Below are positions 40,015 through 48,196 of a stretch of DNA of 64,000 nucleotides, in pieces. The notes under the pieces are model-generated. The model was not told the origin of the DNA, searched no databases, and worked only from the letters and a program-made list of their open reading frames with translations. Source of the stretch: Zymogenus sp964542895 (GTDB lineage: Bacteria > Desulfobacterota > Zymogenia > Zymogenales > Zymogenaceae). Every line of letters starts with the position of its first letter. The first letter of the stretch is position 1. A program made the translations under genes and the position numbers. Location: NCBI GenBank assembly GCA_964542895.1, contig CAZIWT010000002.1, positions 9,525-73,524 of the forward strand, written 5' to 3'.

Positions 40015-41165
40015 TACCCTTTCCTGCGAAAAAAGATGCCGAAGAGAGATTTCAGGAGGTGGATCGTTCTCAAAAAATAGAGTTTTACCATTTCCCCACG
40101 ATCCGCAACCCTTCCCTGCTCCCTAAAAAGAATACTTCTTTCGGGGAAAAGCAACTCATTATAATAATAGAACTTTTTTCTTGAATTGTCAATATCTAAG
40201 CCCAATAGGATATCGCCGAACTGGAGGGAGCGCCTGCTCCCGATCGCCGCCGATATCAGCCTCCTCTCGATTGGGCCGGGCCTGAAACCGGAGACTTCGT
40301 TTGGCTTTAGGGGAAAACCGAACCGCTCCGTTATGATCCAGAGCATCTTCCCGACGACCTTTGACAATTTGCCGGAGGCTATCATCTCAAAGAGGAGATC
40401 GGTGGAAAACCTGTCGCCGAGGCATTCGATCACCCTCCCCACATCCATAAACCAGTAGTTCATAAGATAGGAGTGTTTCAGGGCGTGTTGGGCCGAGATT
40501 ATTATTGTGTGGTAGGGATTGGGAGAAAGGTAATCGGCGTCCCCTATTTTAACTTTTTCGGCCGACGCGAATATCTCGTCTGTGGATAGGGTCGGGAGAT
40601 ACTCTCTCGCCCTTATCCTCCCCTCGTCGATTATCTCTGTGTGGAGGTCAAAGTAAAGAGAACCTTTCGACCAGTGGGCCGGGATTTCCCCCCCGGGTTC
40701 GGTCGTAAACGGCTCGTACCCCGCCCCTCTCAATATCTCGGATGCCTTCCTAATGTCGCATCGATAGACCAGAATATCGGCGTCGGTGGTGGGCCTTATC
40801 CTGAAATCGTTGTAGTAGCGGTTGATGATGTCGTGACCCTTGATGAGGACCGCGTTTATCCCCCCATCATTGAACAGCTTGAATATCGCCTCGAGCTCCC
40901 GCTTCATCGCCATGTTCAACAACTCCGTACGGGCAAGCGTCGTCCTGGCCCTCTCAAACTCCGCCTCGTCGATAAGGGAGAGGAGCCCCCAGTCGGTCAG
41001 GGCAGAGATCAGTATCCCGAGGGAGCCCTTGTCCACGGTAAAGGGAACGAGGTCTTTCGGAAGCCTCTCAATTTGCGGGGTGGGCGCCGGGGTGTTCCCT
41101 CCCCAAGCCCATCGGCTTGCCAGGGCGAGCCCGATTATCTCGCTTGCACTTAGAGATAGAGCCAA
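40014..41165 (-). CDS. Nucleotidyltransferase-fold protein of the RiPP locus
   Basis: 383 aa. TTG start with a strong GGAGG 6 nt upstream. Contains the motif of the uncharacterised nucleotidyltransferase family seen in peptide loci (PF14907 type): INAVLIKGHDIINRYYNDFRIRPTTDADILVYRCD, with the Asp pair in TTDADILV as probable metal ligands, a second acidic strand in YFDLHTEI, and HALKHSYLMNYWFMDVGRVI. Related proteins accompany lasso-peptide kinases and modify the phosphorylated tail. First gene of the minus-strand operon. Role inferred: nucleotidylation or sugar-phosphate transfer to the modified peptide, or regulation. Confidence 0.8.
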   Translation of the reverse strand: MALSLSASEIIGLALASRWAWGGNTPAPTPQIERLPKDLVPFTVDKGSLGILISALTDWGLLSLIDEAEFERARTTLARTELLNMAMKRELEAIFKLFNDGGINAVLIKGHDIINRYYNDFRIRPTTDADILVYRCDIRKASEILRGAGYEPFTTEPGGEIPAHWSKGSLYFDLHTEIIDEGRIRAREYLPTLSTDEIFASAEKVKIGDADYLSPNPYHTIIISAQHALKHSYLMNYWFMDVGRVIECLGDRFSTDLLFEMIASGKLSKVVGKMLWIITERFGFPLKPNEVSGFRPGPIERRLISAAIGSRRSLQFGDILLGLDIDNSRKKFYYYNELLFPERSILFREQGRVADRGEMVKLYFLRTIHLLKSLFGIFFRRKG

Positions 41166-41296
41166 CCGGAACCTCCATTAAACATTACGAGTTGCCCACT
41201 AATATCTCAATACTATCAGAATCGAGCGGTAATTTGTGCTTTTATTTTGACTCTACACCAAAACCTCTTTAAGCCCCCAAAAAAACCACCCTATCG

Positions 41297-41326
41297 TTGA
41301 CAAAGGAGCCTCAATAAAAGTATAAT
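41297..41326 (+). promoter_or_regulatory. Consensus sigma-70 promoter
   Basis: TTGACA (41297-41302), 18-bp spacer, perfect TATAAT (41321-41326), 36 bp before the CoA-ligase gene. It lies in the divergent 197-bp region shared with the RiPP operon; I could not find an equally good promoter for the minus strand. Confidence 0.8.
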
Positions 41327-41362
41327 TCTTTAAAATGTTATAGTGGAACTGAAATCGATTTA

Positions 41363-42829
41363 ATGGTGATGAAAGTGAGAGCTGAACTTGAAGAGAGCGC
41401 CAAGGCGCTGAAAAAAATTTTGAACGCGAAGTCCCTGGCCGTGGTGGGGGCGTCCAACAGCTTTATGAATCCCGCCACGAACCTCCTGGCCACAATACTC
41501 TCCAGCGGATACAAGGGGGAGGTCTACCCGATCCACCCGAAGGAGGATATCGCCCTGGGGCTCAAGGCATACCGGAGTGTCGTGGATATCCCCGGGGATG
41601 TGGACCTTGCCGTTATCGTTGTCTCCAACAGGATCGTCCCCAAAATACTGAAAGAGTGCGCCGAGAAGGGGATAAAGAGCGTCGTTGTCATAACGGCGGG
41701 ATACAAGGAGATGGGAAAAGAGGGGGCAAAGCTCGAGGAGGAGCTTTTAAAGACCGCGAGGGAGCTCGGCATCCGGTTTACCGGCCCGAACTGCATCGGG
41801 ATCATCAACACCCACAACGACCTCGACTGCTCCATGTTCTACTACGAGGGGGTCCCCGGCGGGGTTGGGCTCGTCTCACAGAGCGGGAGCTACATCACAC
41901 AGCCGCTCCCCTATTTCTACAGGAGGGGAATAAACCTCTCCGGCGCGATAAGCGTGGGCAACCAGACCGACATAGACATCGCCGACTGCCTGGCCTATTT
42001 CGTCGAAGATGACAAAACAAACGCCGTCGCCGCGTACATCGAGGGGATAGGGGACGGGGAGAAGTTCATCGAGGCGGCCCGCGCCTTAACTGCAAAGAAG
42101 CCTCTGGTCGCCCTATACGTCGGCGGGACGGAGGCGGGCTCCAGGGCCGGGAAGTCCCACACAGGAGCCGTGGCGACCCCCGACCTCGTCATCGACGCGG
42201 TCTTCGCCCAGACGGGCGTGATAAGGGCAAAAGACGTCCAGGAGCTCTTCGACTTCGTCCACGCCCTCTCCCTCCAGCCGCTGCCGAAGGGGAGCCGCGC
42301 CGCCGTCATCACCAACTCCGGGGGGCCGGGGGTCTCCATGGTGGATGCCGCTGTGAGGCTGGGGCTCAGTGTGCCGGAGTTCTCGAAACCGTTTCAGAAA
42401 AAACTCAGGGAGATAAGCATCCACACGGCCCAGGTGGGAAACCCGGTCGATATGACGATGGACTTTGACATCAAAAAGCAGTTCATCGACATTACGAAGA
42501 TGGTTATAGAGAGCGGGGAGGTGGATTCCATCCTCTTTTACGGCGTCTTCGGCGGGACCAACTTCGACAAGAAATTCGAGATCCTGGGGATAGCACAGGA
42601 CGACCTGCGACTCGGCTATTACAAATATATTGATCAGGTGATCGAGGAGTTCAACGGGATAATAAAGTCCTTCGACATCCCCGTGGTAACGGCCTCCTTT
42701 ACCGGCAGGGAGGAGCCGGCCGTTGCGAAGATGATCGAGAAGGGGATACCGATCTACTCCACGCCGGAGCGGGCTTCTGCGGCCCTGGCGGCCATGGCGA
42801 GATATGCCAGGTTCAGGGGGTTGTTTTAG
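41363..42829 (+). CDS. ADP-forming acyl-CoA synthetase, alpha-subunit-type
   Basis: 488 aa. N-terminal CoA-binding Rossmann domain (SLAVVGASNSFMNPATNLLATILSSGYKGEVYPIHPK), then the succinyl-CoA-ligase-like domains with TGPNCIGIINTHND, SQSGSYITQ, and the AGKSHTGAVATPD segment, whose His corresponds to the phosphohistidine of this family. AAVITNSGGPGVSM marks the third domain. The size matches the separate alpha subunit of acetate-CoA ligase (ADP-forming); the ATP-grasp beta subunit is not next to it. Catalyses acyl-CoA + ADP + Pi to acid + ATP + CoA or the reverse, a substrate-level phosphorylation step in anaerobes. Driven by its own consensus promoter. Confidence 0.88.
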   Translation: MVMKVRAELEESAKALKKILNAKSLAVVGASNSFMNPATNLLATILSSGYKGEVYPIHPKEDIALGLKAYRSVVDIPGDVDLAVIVVSNRIVPKILKECAEKGIKSVVVITAGYKEMGKEGAKLEEELLKTARELGIRFTGPNCIGIINTHNDLDCSMFYYEGVPGGVGLVSQSGSYITQPLPYFYRRGINLSGAISVGNQTDIDIADCLAYFVEDDKTNAVAAYIEGIGDGEKFIEAARALTAKKPLVALYVGGTEAGSRAGKSHTGAVATPDLVIDAVFAQTGVIRAKDVQELFDFVHALSLQPLPKGSRAAVITNSGGPGVSMVDAAVRLGLSVPEFSKPFQKKLREISIHTAQVGNPVDMTMDFDIKKQFIDITKMVIESGEVDSILFYGVFGGTNFDKKFEILGIAQDDLRLGYYKYIDQVIEEFNGIIKSFDIPVVTASFTGREEPAVAKMIEKGIPIYSTPERASAALAAMARYARFRGLF

Positions 42830-42922
42830 AAATCTCGTTGGGGTTTTTCGGAGCCGGTTTTTTGTGGTTTGTATAAACGATAGTAATATGATATTTTCTT
42901 AAAATCTGAGATTTTTAATATC

Positions 42923-44086
42923 ATGGAACTAGCATTTCGGGAACAAATACTCTTGTTCTTGGCTCTCCCCGTTTTGATAGGCGGATTAATTGCATTAATT
43001 CTGTATAGGTTGTCAAAAAAACACCAAACTCAAGAGACCGATAGATTAATAGAAACGTTGAAGAAAGAAATTAAACCGGTTCCAATCGTTTTGGTTCCAG
43101 AATTACAACCTGTAATAACTGAAGAAAAACGCCAAAGGATCGTTTCGCTGGTTCAATCTATAAGCAAACAGAAACTAATAGAGCTCTTCGACATCGAATT
43201 ACTCATCAGGCTTGGTAATACAGAATACGAATTTAGTAACTATTCTGAGGCACTTAACTACTGTAACATGGCTCTTAAAAAGGCGAGAATTACTTCCAAT
43301 AAATGGGCTATAGCAGCATGTCTTAATAATATTGGTCTTTTAGAATTCCATATGGATAAGTTGGATCTTGCCGAAAAAAATCTAATAGAAGCACAACACA
43401 TTTCGAAGGAGATTAAAGATAGAAATATCGAAGCTAGCACTCTCGGAAACATCGGGCTTGTCTACAAGCATAAAGGAGACCTACGGGGTGCATTGAAACA
43501 ATATAAGGAGTCCCTGTCAATATGCCGAAAAATCGGGAATAGACATGGAGAGGCAATCGGCTTGTTTAACATCGGGCGTGTCTACAAGAATATGGGAAAC
43601 CTGAAAAAAGCATTGGAGCACTACGAAGATGCTCTGAATATAGACCAGGAGATCGGTTATAGGAAGGGAGAAGCAGATAACCTTGGAGGCATAGGGAATG
43701 TCTACAGCGATATGAGAGATCTGAAAAGAGCTCTTAAGTACTTAGAAGAAGCTGTAGCAATTTATCGGGAGATCGGGCACAAGCGGGGAGAGGCATATGA
43801 CCTCGGAAACATCGGTATTGTCTACATGACCAAAGGGAACTTGAAGAAGGCATTGAAACATTTTGAGAAGGCTCTAAATATCCACCAGGAAATCGAGTAT
43901 AAAAAGGGTGAGGCGGCCGACCTCGCAAAAATTGGGATTGTCTACGGTATAAAAGGAAAGAAAGAAGAGGCACAGAAATATTTCAATGAAGCGCTGAAAA
44001 TTCTTGAGGATTATAACCTTATTCATGAGAAAGACGTTATTTTGGGAGCAGTCAAATTAGTAGAAAACGGGCATAACAAAAAATAA
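42923..44086 (+). CDS. Membrane-anchored TPR-repeat protein
   Basis: 387 aa. One N-terminal transmembrane helix (ILLFLALPVLIGGLIALILY), a linker, then about seven TPR-type units of 40 residues with the repeating pattern G-N-I-G-x-V-Y-x-x-x-G-x-L-x-x-A-L-x-x-Y; the units are similar at DNA level too (120-bp period), indicating recent internal duplication. Forms a protein-interaction scaffold in the cytoplasm. Its base composition is clearly more AT-rich than neighbouring genes (AAA, ATA, AAT codons), suggesting transfer or a different history. It stands between the CoA-ligase gene and two tRNA genes, a common insertion site. Function unknown. Confidence 0.85.
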   Translation: MELAFREQILLFLALPVLIGGLIALILYRLSKKHQTQETDRLIETLKKEIKPVPIVLVPELQPVITEEKRQRIVSLVQSISKQKLIELFDIELLIRLGNTEYEFSNYSEALNYCNMALKKARITSNKWAIAACLNNIGLLEFHMDKLDLAEKNLIEAQHISKEIKDRNIEASTLGNIGLVYKHKGDLRGALKQYKESLSICRKIGNRHGEAIGLFNIGRVYKNMGNLKKALEHYEDALNIDQEIGYRKGEADNLGGIGNVYSDMRDLKRALKYLEEAVAIYREIGHKRGEAYDLGNIGIVYMTKGNLKKALKHFEKALNIHQEIEYKKGEAADLAKIGIVYGIKGKKEEAQKYFNEALKILEDYNLIHEKDVILGAVKLVENGHNKK

Positions 44087-44157
44087 TCCAAATCACCTAC
44101 TATTTAAACAAATCCTTCAAGACGGAAACCAAGAAGCCGAGAAAGGAACAAAATCCC

Positions 44158-44186
44158 TTGACAAAAAAGGAAGGGGATGTTACTTT
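44158..44186 (+). promoter_or_regulatory. Likely promoter of the tRNA-Lys/tRNA-Leu pair
   Basis: TTGACA (44158-44163), 17-bp spacer, TACTTT (44181-44186), 38 bp before tRNA-Lys. Good -35, weak -10. Confidence 0.5.
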
Positions 44187-44224
44187 ATACGTTCAAGTTT
44201 TGGAAATATCAAACATAGTGGCGT

Positions 44225-44300
44225 GGGCTATTAGCTCAATTGGTAGAGCAACTGACTCTTAATCAGTAGGTCCTAGGTTCGATCCCTAGATAGCCCACCA
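44225..44300 (+). tRNA. tRNA-Lys (anticodon CTT)
   Basis: 76 nt with encoded CCA. Acceptor GGGCTAT/ATAGCCC, anticodon arm ACTGA-CTCTTAA-TCAGT giving CTT, T-arm GGTTCGATCC. Followed 49 bp later by tRNA-Leu, probably one transcript. Confidence 0.95.
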
Positions 44301-44349
44301 CTTTTGAAAATTCTTATAATCGGCGGATGGTCTCACCTCTCGCAACAAA

Positions 44350-44435
<86 letters not shown>

Positions 44436-44505
44436 AACAACCCACCTTATTCAATTTTTTAGCAATAATAGCCATAATTCAAACAGTGTCGTAGGAGCTG
44501 ACTTA

Positions 44506-45828
44506 ATGAAGGTAAGCGTTGAAGAAATAAGCCCGGTCAAGAAAAAAATCTCGGTCACCGTCAAGAAGGACGCCGTGAACGAGGAGTTCGAAAGGTCTTA
44601 CAAATCGCTCGGCAAAAAGGCCAAGGTAAAGGGGTTCAGGCCCGGGAAGGTCCCCCTCCATATTCTGAAGCAGCAGTTCAAGGAGCAGGTGGAGGCGGAC
44701 GCCACGGAAAACCTCTTCAAGAGCACCTACCCGGACGCCCTCACCGAGGTAAATATAAACCCGATCACGTATCCCGAGGTGGACACCAAAGGGGCGAAGG
44801 AGGATGAGGAGTTCGCCTACACTGCGACCGTGGAGATCATGCCGGAGGTTAAGGCAACGGGCTACAAAGACCTCGAGATAGAAAGGGAGAAGGTCGCGGT
44901 CTCCAAAAAGGAGATCGACGACGTGATAAAAAACTTCGCCAACTCCAACGCCACGCTGGAGACGGAGGAGAAGAACCGCCCCGTTAAGAAGGACGATGTG
45001 GTAATGGTCGACTTCAAGGCCTCATCGGAGGGTGAGCCGATAGAGGGGGGCCAGCTGGAAAACTACCCCCTGGAGATAGGGGCGGGGCTTCTGGGGGAGG
45101 AGTTCGACAAAAAGATTATCGGAGGCAAAAAGGACGAGGAGCTGGATTTTGAGATCGACTTCCCGGAAGACCACAGGATGGACATCTTCAAGGGTAAAAA
45201 GGTGAAGTTCGACGTCACGGTCAAGGAGATAAAGGTAAAGAAGGTACCGAAGATAGACGACGAGTTCGCAAAGGATTTGGGTAGTTTCGAGTCGCTGAAG
45301 GAGCTGACGGAGGATGTCGGAAAGAGGCTCACGGAAAAGGAGGAGAATAGGGTCAAGGACGATTTCGAGAAGAGGATAATGACAAAGCTCATCGAGCTGA
45401 ATCCCTTCGAGGTCCCGGACGCCCTCGTGGAGTCGAGGAGCGTCGATCTTGTCAGGAACACCGAGATGAGGCTGAGAAGCCAGGGGATGTCCCTGGACGC
45501 CCTGGGGGGCGACCCGAAAAAGCTGATGGAGATGGTAAATCCCCAGGCCGTCTTCGACGTGAAGGCGAGGTTCATAATTGAGGAGATAGCCAAGGCGGAG
45601 GGTATCGAGGCGACAAAGGAGGAGGCGGAAGAGAGACTGAAGGAGGACGCGGAGCGCTCCGGGATGAACTACGAGGAGCTTAAGGGCAGCTACGACCAAA
45701 ACAACGCCTGGGGGGAGCTGATCTACGTGGTTCGCTCGGAAAAAACCCTTGATTTTCTCGCAAAGATTGTTAAAATAAAAGAGGTGAAGAAAATCAAGTC
45801 GGAAGAGGGTGGCGGGCAGGAAATTTAA
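44506..45828 (+). CDS. tig: Trigger factor chaperone
   Basis: 440 aa. Ribosome-bound folding chaperone. N-terminal ribosome-docking domain with the signature loop KVKGFRPGKVPLHIL near residue 42, central FKBP-type PPIase domain (about 155-245: DDVVMVDFKASSEGEPIEGG ... GKKVKFDVTVKEIK), and the helical C-terminal cradle (KDDFEKRIMTKLIELNPFEVPDALVESR). First gene of the classic tig-clpP-clpX-lon order. Confidence 0.97.
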   Translation: MKVSVEEISPVKKKISVTVKKDAVNEEFERSYKSLGKKAKVKGFRPGKVPLHILKQQFKEQVEADATENLFKSTYPDALTEVNINPITYPEVDTKGAKEDEEFAYTATVEIMPEVKATGYKDLEIEREKVAVSKKEIDDVIKNFANSNATLETEEKNRPVKKDDVVMVDFKASSEGEPIEGGQLENYPLEIGAGLLGEEFDKKIIGGKKDEELDFEIDFPEDHRMDIFKGKKVKFDVTVKEIKVKKVPKIDDEFAKDLGSFESLKELTEDVGKRLTEKEENRVKDDFEKRIMTKLIELNPFEVPDALVESRSVDLVRNTEMRLRSQGMSLDALGGDPKKLMEMVNPQAVFDVKARFIIEEIAKAEGIEATKEEAEERLKEDAERSGMNYEELKGSYDQNNAWGELIYVVRSEKTLDFLAKIVKIKEVKKIKSEEGGGQEI

Positions 45829-45829
45829 A

Positions 45830-45931
45830 GGGGGCTGGGGCAATATTATGGGATTGAACGGTGTGGGAGTGGTAAAAAACTGAGGGGGTTGGGCAATTTT
45901 TATAGGGGTTGGGACGAATTTTATAAGGTGG
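45830..45931. repeat. Three imperfect copies of a G-rich/AT-rich 25-bp motif
   Basis: Copies at 45830-45852, 45884-45908 and 45905-45931 share the pattern GGGGGTTGGG-CAATTTTATAGGGG (G-block, short AT-block, G-block). The AGTGTGGAAGTGGT-type segment between them is also duplicated. They occupy the tig-clpP spacer. A fourth copy lies after clpP. Confidence 0.65.
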
Positions 45932-46040
45932 AGCAGTGTGGAAGTGGTGAGGGGCTGAGAGGATTGGATATCGGATTTTATTCATATATCTGTAAGTTGT
46001 AAGTAAGATAGTATTGTAAGATATTTCGGGGATACAAGAG

Positions 46041-46625
46041 ATGCCGCTGATACCTATAGTTGTGGAACAGGACGGGAGGGGAGAGAGGGCCTTCGATATT
46101 TATTCGAGGCTCTTAAAAGACAGGATCATCTTCCTCGGCTCGACCATCAACGACGAGATCGCGAATATCGTGATCGCCCAGATGCTCTTTCTCGAGGCGG
46201 ATGAACCGGACAAGGACATCTCCATCTACATCAACTCCCCCGGGGGAATAGTGACGGCGGGGCTTGCCATCTACGACACCATGCAGTTTGTGAAGCCGAG
46301 CGTCTCCACGATCTGCGTAGGTCAGGCCGCATCGATGGGCGCGCTCATCCTGTCCGCCGGCACGAAGGGAAAGCGGCTCGCCCTCCCCCACTCGAGGATC
46401 CTGATTCACCAGCCGATGGGGGGATTTCAGGGGCAGGCATCGGATATCGACATCCAGGCGAGGGAGATATTGAGGATGAAGGAGGAGCTCAACAACATCC
46501 TCGTAAAACACACCGGCCAGGATCCGGAGAAAATAAATGTAGACACCGACCGCGACTTTTTCATGAGCGGTCAACAGGCAAAGGAGTACGGTATCGTCGA
46601 CGATGTCATCACGGTGCGCAAGTAA
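46041..46625 (+). CDS. clpP: ATP-dependent Clp protease proteolytic subunit
   Basis: 194 aa serine peptidase forming the double-heptamer chamber used by ClpX. Start MPLIPIVVEQ... DIYSRLLKDRIIFLGS. Catalytic Ser in GQAASMGALIL (near 98), His in LPHSRILIHQPMGG (near 123), Asp in the later DTDRDFFMS region. Full length. Lies between tig and clpX. Confidence 0.98.
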   Translation: MPLIPIVVEQDGRGERAFDIYSRLLKDRIIFLGSTINDEIANIVIAQMLFLEADEPDKDISIYINSPGGIVTAGLAIYDTMQFVKPSVSTICVGQAASMGALILSAGTKGKRLALPHSRILIHQPMGGFQGQASDIDIQAREILRMKEELNNILVKHTGQDPEKINVDTDRDFFMSGQQAKEYGIVDDVITVRK

Positions 46626-46629
46626 GATC

Positions 46630-46659
46630 GGGGGGTTGGAGCAGAATTTATGTGGGGAG
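46630..46659. repeat. Fourth copy of the G-rich/AT-rich motif
   Basis: GGGGGGTTGGAGCAGAATTT followed by ATGTGGGGAG, in the clpP-clpX spacer, matching the three copies before clpP. The spacer is 243 bp, long for this operon, and holds nothing else clear. Confidence 0.55.
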
Positions 46660-46868
46660 AGGGAGGAGATGATAGGCTGTGGATGGCGAAAAGGGTATAG
46701 AGGTTGGCCGGTAGGTATGTTTATATATCAACTAATAATATTGATATCAAGGCAATATTGACAATAGAGTGACAATAGGGTGATGGTGAAGGTGAAAAAA
46801 ATATCAAAGTTTTTTTAAAATTGAATTAGATACCGGGATCAATCAGGGTTGAATCCGAAAGGATTAAA

Positions 46869-48116
46869 ATGAACGAACATAAAGGAAAAGAGAAAAACGG
46901 CGGCATGATCTGCTCATTCTGCGGAAAGAGCCAGAGGGATGTCAAAAAGCTGATAGCCGGCCCCACGAGCTTTATCTGTGACGAGTGCGTTGAGCTCTGC
47001 AACGACATCATCGCCGAGGAATACGAGAGGGAGGAGCTTACAAAGACAAGCGCGGATATACCGAAGCCGGTTGAGATCAAAGCCTTCCTGGACGAGTATG
47101 TGGTGGGTCAGCAGAGGGCCAAGAAGATCCTCGCCGTTGCCGTTCACAACCACTACAAGAGGATAGAGACGGACACCAAGGGGAGCGACGTGGAGCTTCA
47201 GAAGAGCAACATTCTACTTCTCGGCCCCACCGGGTCCGGCAAGACGCTTCTCGCCCAGACGCTGGCGAAGTTTCTGAACGTCCCCTTCACGATAGCCGAT
47301 GCGACGAGCCTTACTGAGGCGGGATACGTCGGCGAGGACGTGGAGAATATTATATTGAACCTCCTCCAGACGGCGGACTACGACATCGAAAAGGCTTCCA
47401 AGGGGATCATCTACATCGACGAGGTGGACAAGATCTCCAAAAAGAGCGACAACCCCTCCATTACGAGGGACGTATCCGGAGAGGGAGTGCAGCAGGCCCT
47501 TTTGAAGATCATCGAGGGGACCATCGCGAACGTCCCGCCGAAGGGCGGAAGGAAGCATCCCCAGCAGGAGTTTCTCCCCGTAGATACGACAAACATCCTC
47601 TTTATATGCGGCGGGGCCTTTACCGGACTGGAAAAGATCGTGGAGAGGAGGATTCACTCCAAGTCCCTCGGTTTTTCGGCCGAGATAAAGACAAAAAAAG
47701 AGAGGGACCTGGGCGAGCTTCTGGCCAACGTCCAGCCGGAAGATCTCATAAAATACGGACTCATACCGGAGTTCGCCGGGAGGCTTCCGGCCATAGCCAC
47801 GCTCACGGAGCTCTCCGAGGAGTCGTTGATCAAAATATTGCAGGAGCCGAAAAACGCCCTGGTCAAGCAGTATCAGAAGCTGTTCGAGCTTGAAAAGGTC
47901 AAGCTCAAGTTCACCGACGACTCCCTCTCGGCGATATCAAAGCTGGCAATGGAGAGGGGCTCCGGGGCGAGGGGGCTTCGATCGATTATGGAAAACATCA
48001 TGGTCGACATCATGTACGAGATACCCTCACAAAAAAATATAAAGGAGTGCATTATCAACGAGGAAGTCGTTTTGAATAAGGAAAACCCGATAATACTATA
48101 TGAGAAATCGGCGTGA
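46869..48116 (+). CDS. clpX: ATP-dependent Clp protease ATP-binding subunit ClpX
   Basis: 415 aa AAA+ unfoldase. N-terminal zinc-binding domain with CSFCGKS and CDECVELC; Walker A LLGPTGSGKTLLA; pore loop GYVGED; Walker B GIIYIDEVDKI; RKH-type loop; sensor 2 GARGLRSIME near the end. Delivers substrates to ClpP encoded upstream. Confidence 0.98.
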   Translation: MNEHKGKEKNGGMICSFCGKSQRDVKKLIAGPTSFICDECVELCNDIIAEEYEREELTKTSADIPKPVEIKAFLDEYVVGQQRAKKILAVAVHNHYKRIETDTKGSDVELQKSNILLLGPTGSGKTLLAQTLAKFLNVPFTIADATSLTEAGYVGEDVENIILNLLQTADYDIEKASKGIIYIDEVDKISKKSDNPSITRDVSGEGVQQALLKIIEGTIANVPPKGGRKHPQQEFLPVDTTNILFICGGAFTGLEKIVERRIHSKSLGFSAEIKTKKERDLGELLANVQPEDLIKYGLIPEFAGRLPAIATLTELSEESLIKILQEPKNALVKQYQKLFELEKVKLKFTDDSLSAISKLAMERGSGARGLRSIMENIMVDIMYEIPSQKNIKECIINEEVVLNKENPIILYEKSA

Positions 48117-48196
48117 TTTCCGTTGGTTGATCTATCCTTTACAATTGGAGTCATTTAAACCATTTGAATTCTCAAGAAAAAAGGAGATTAAAATAG

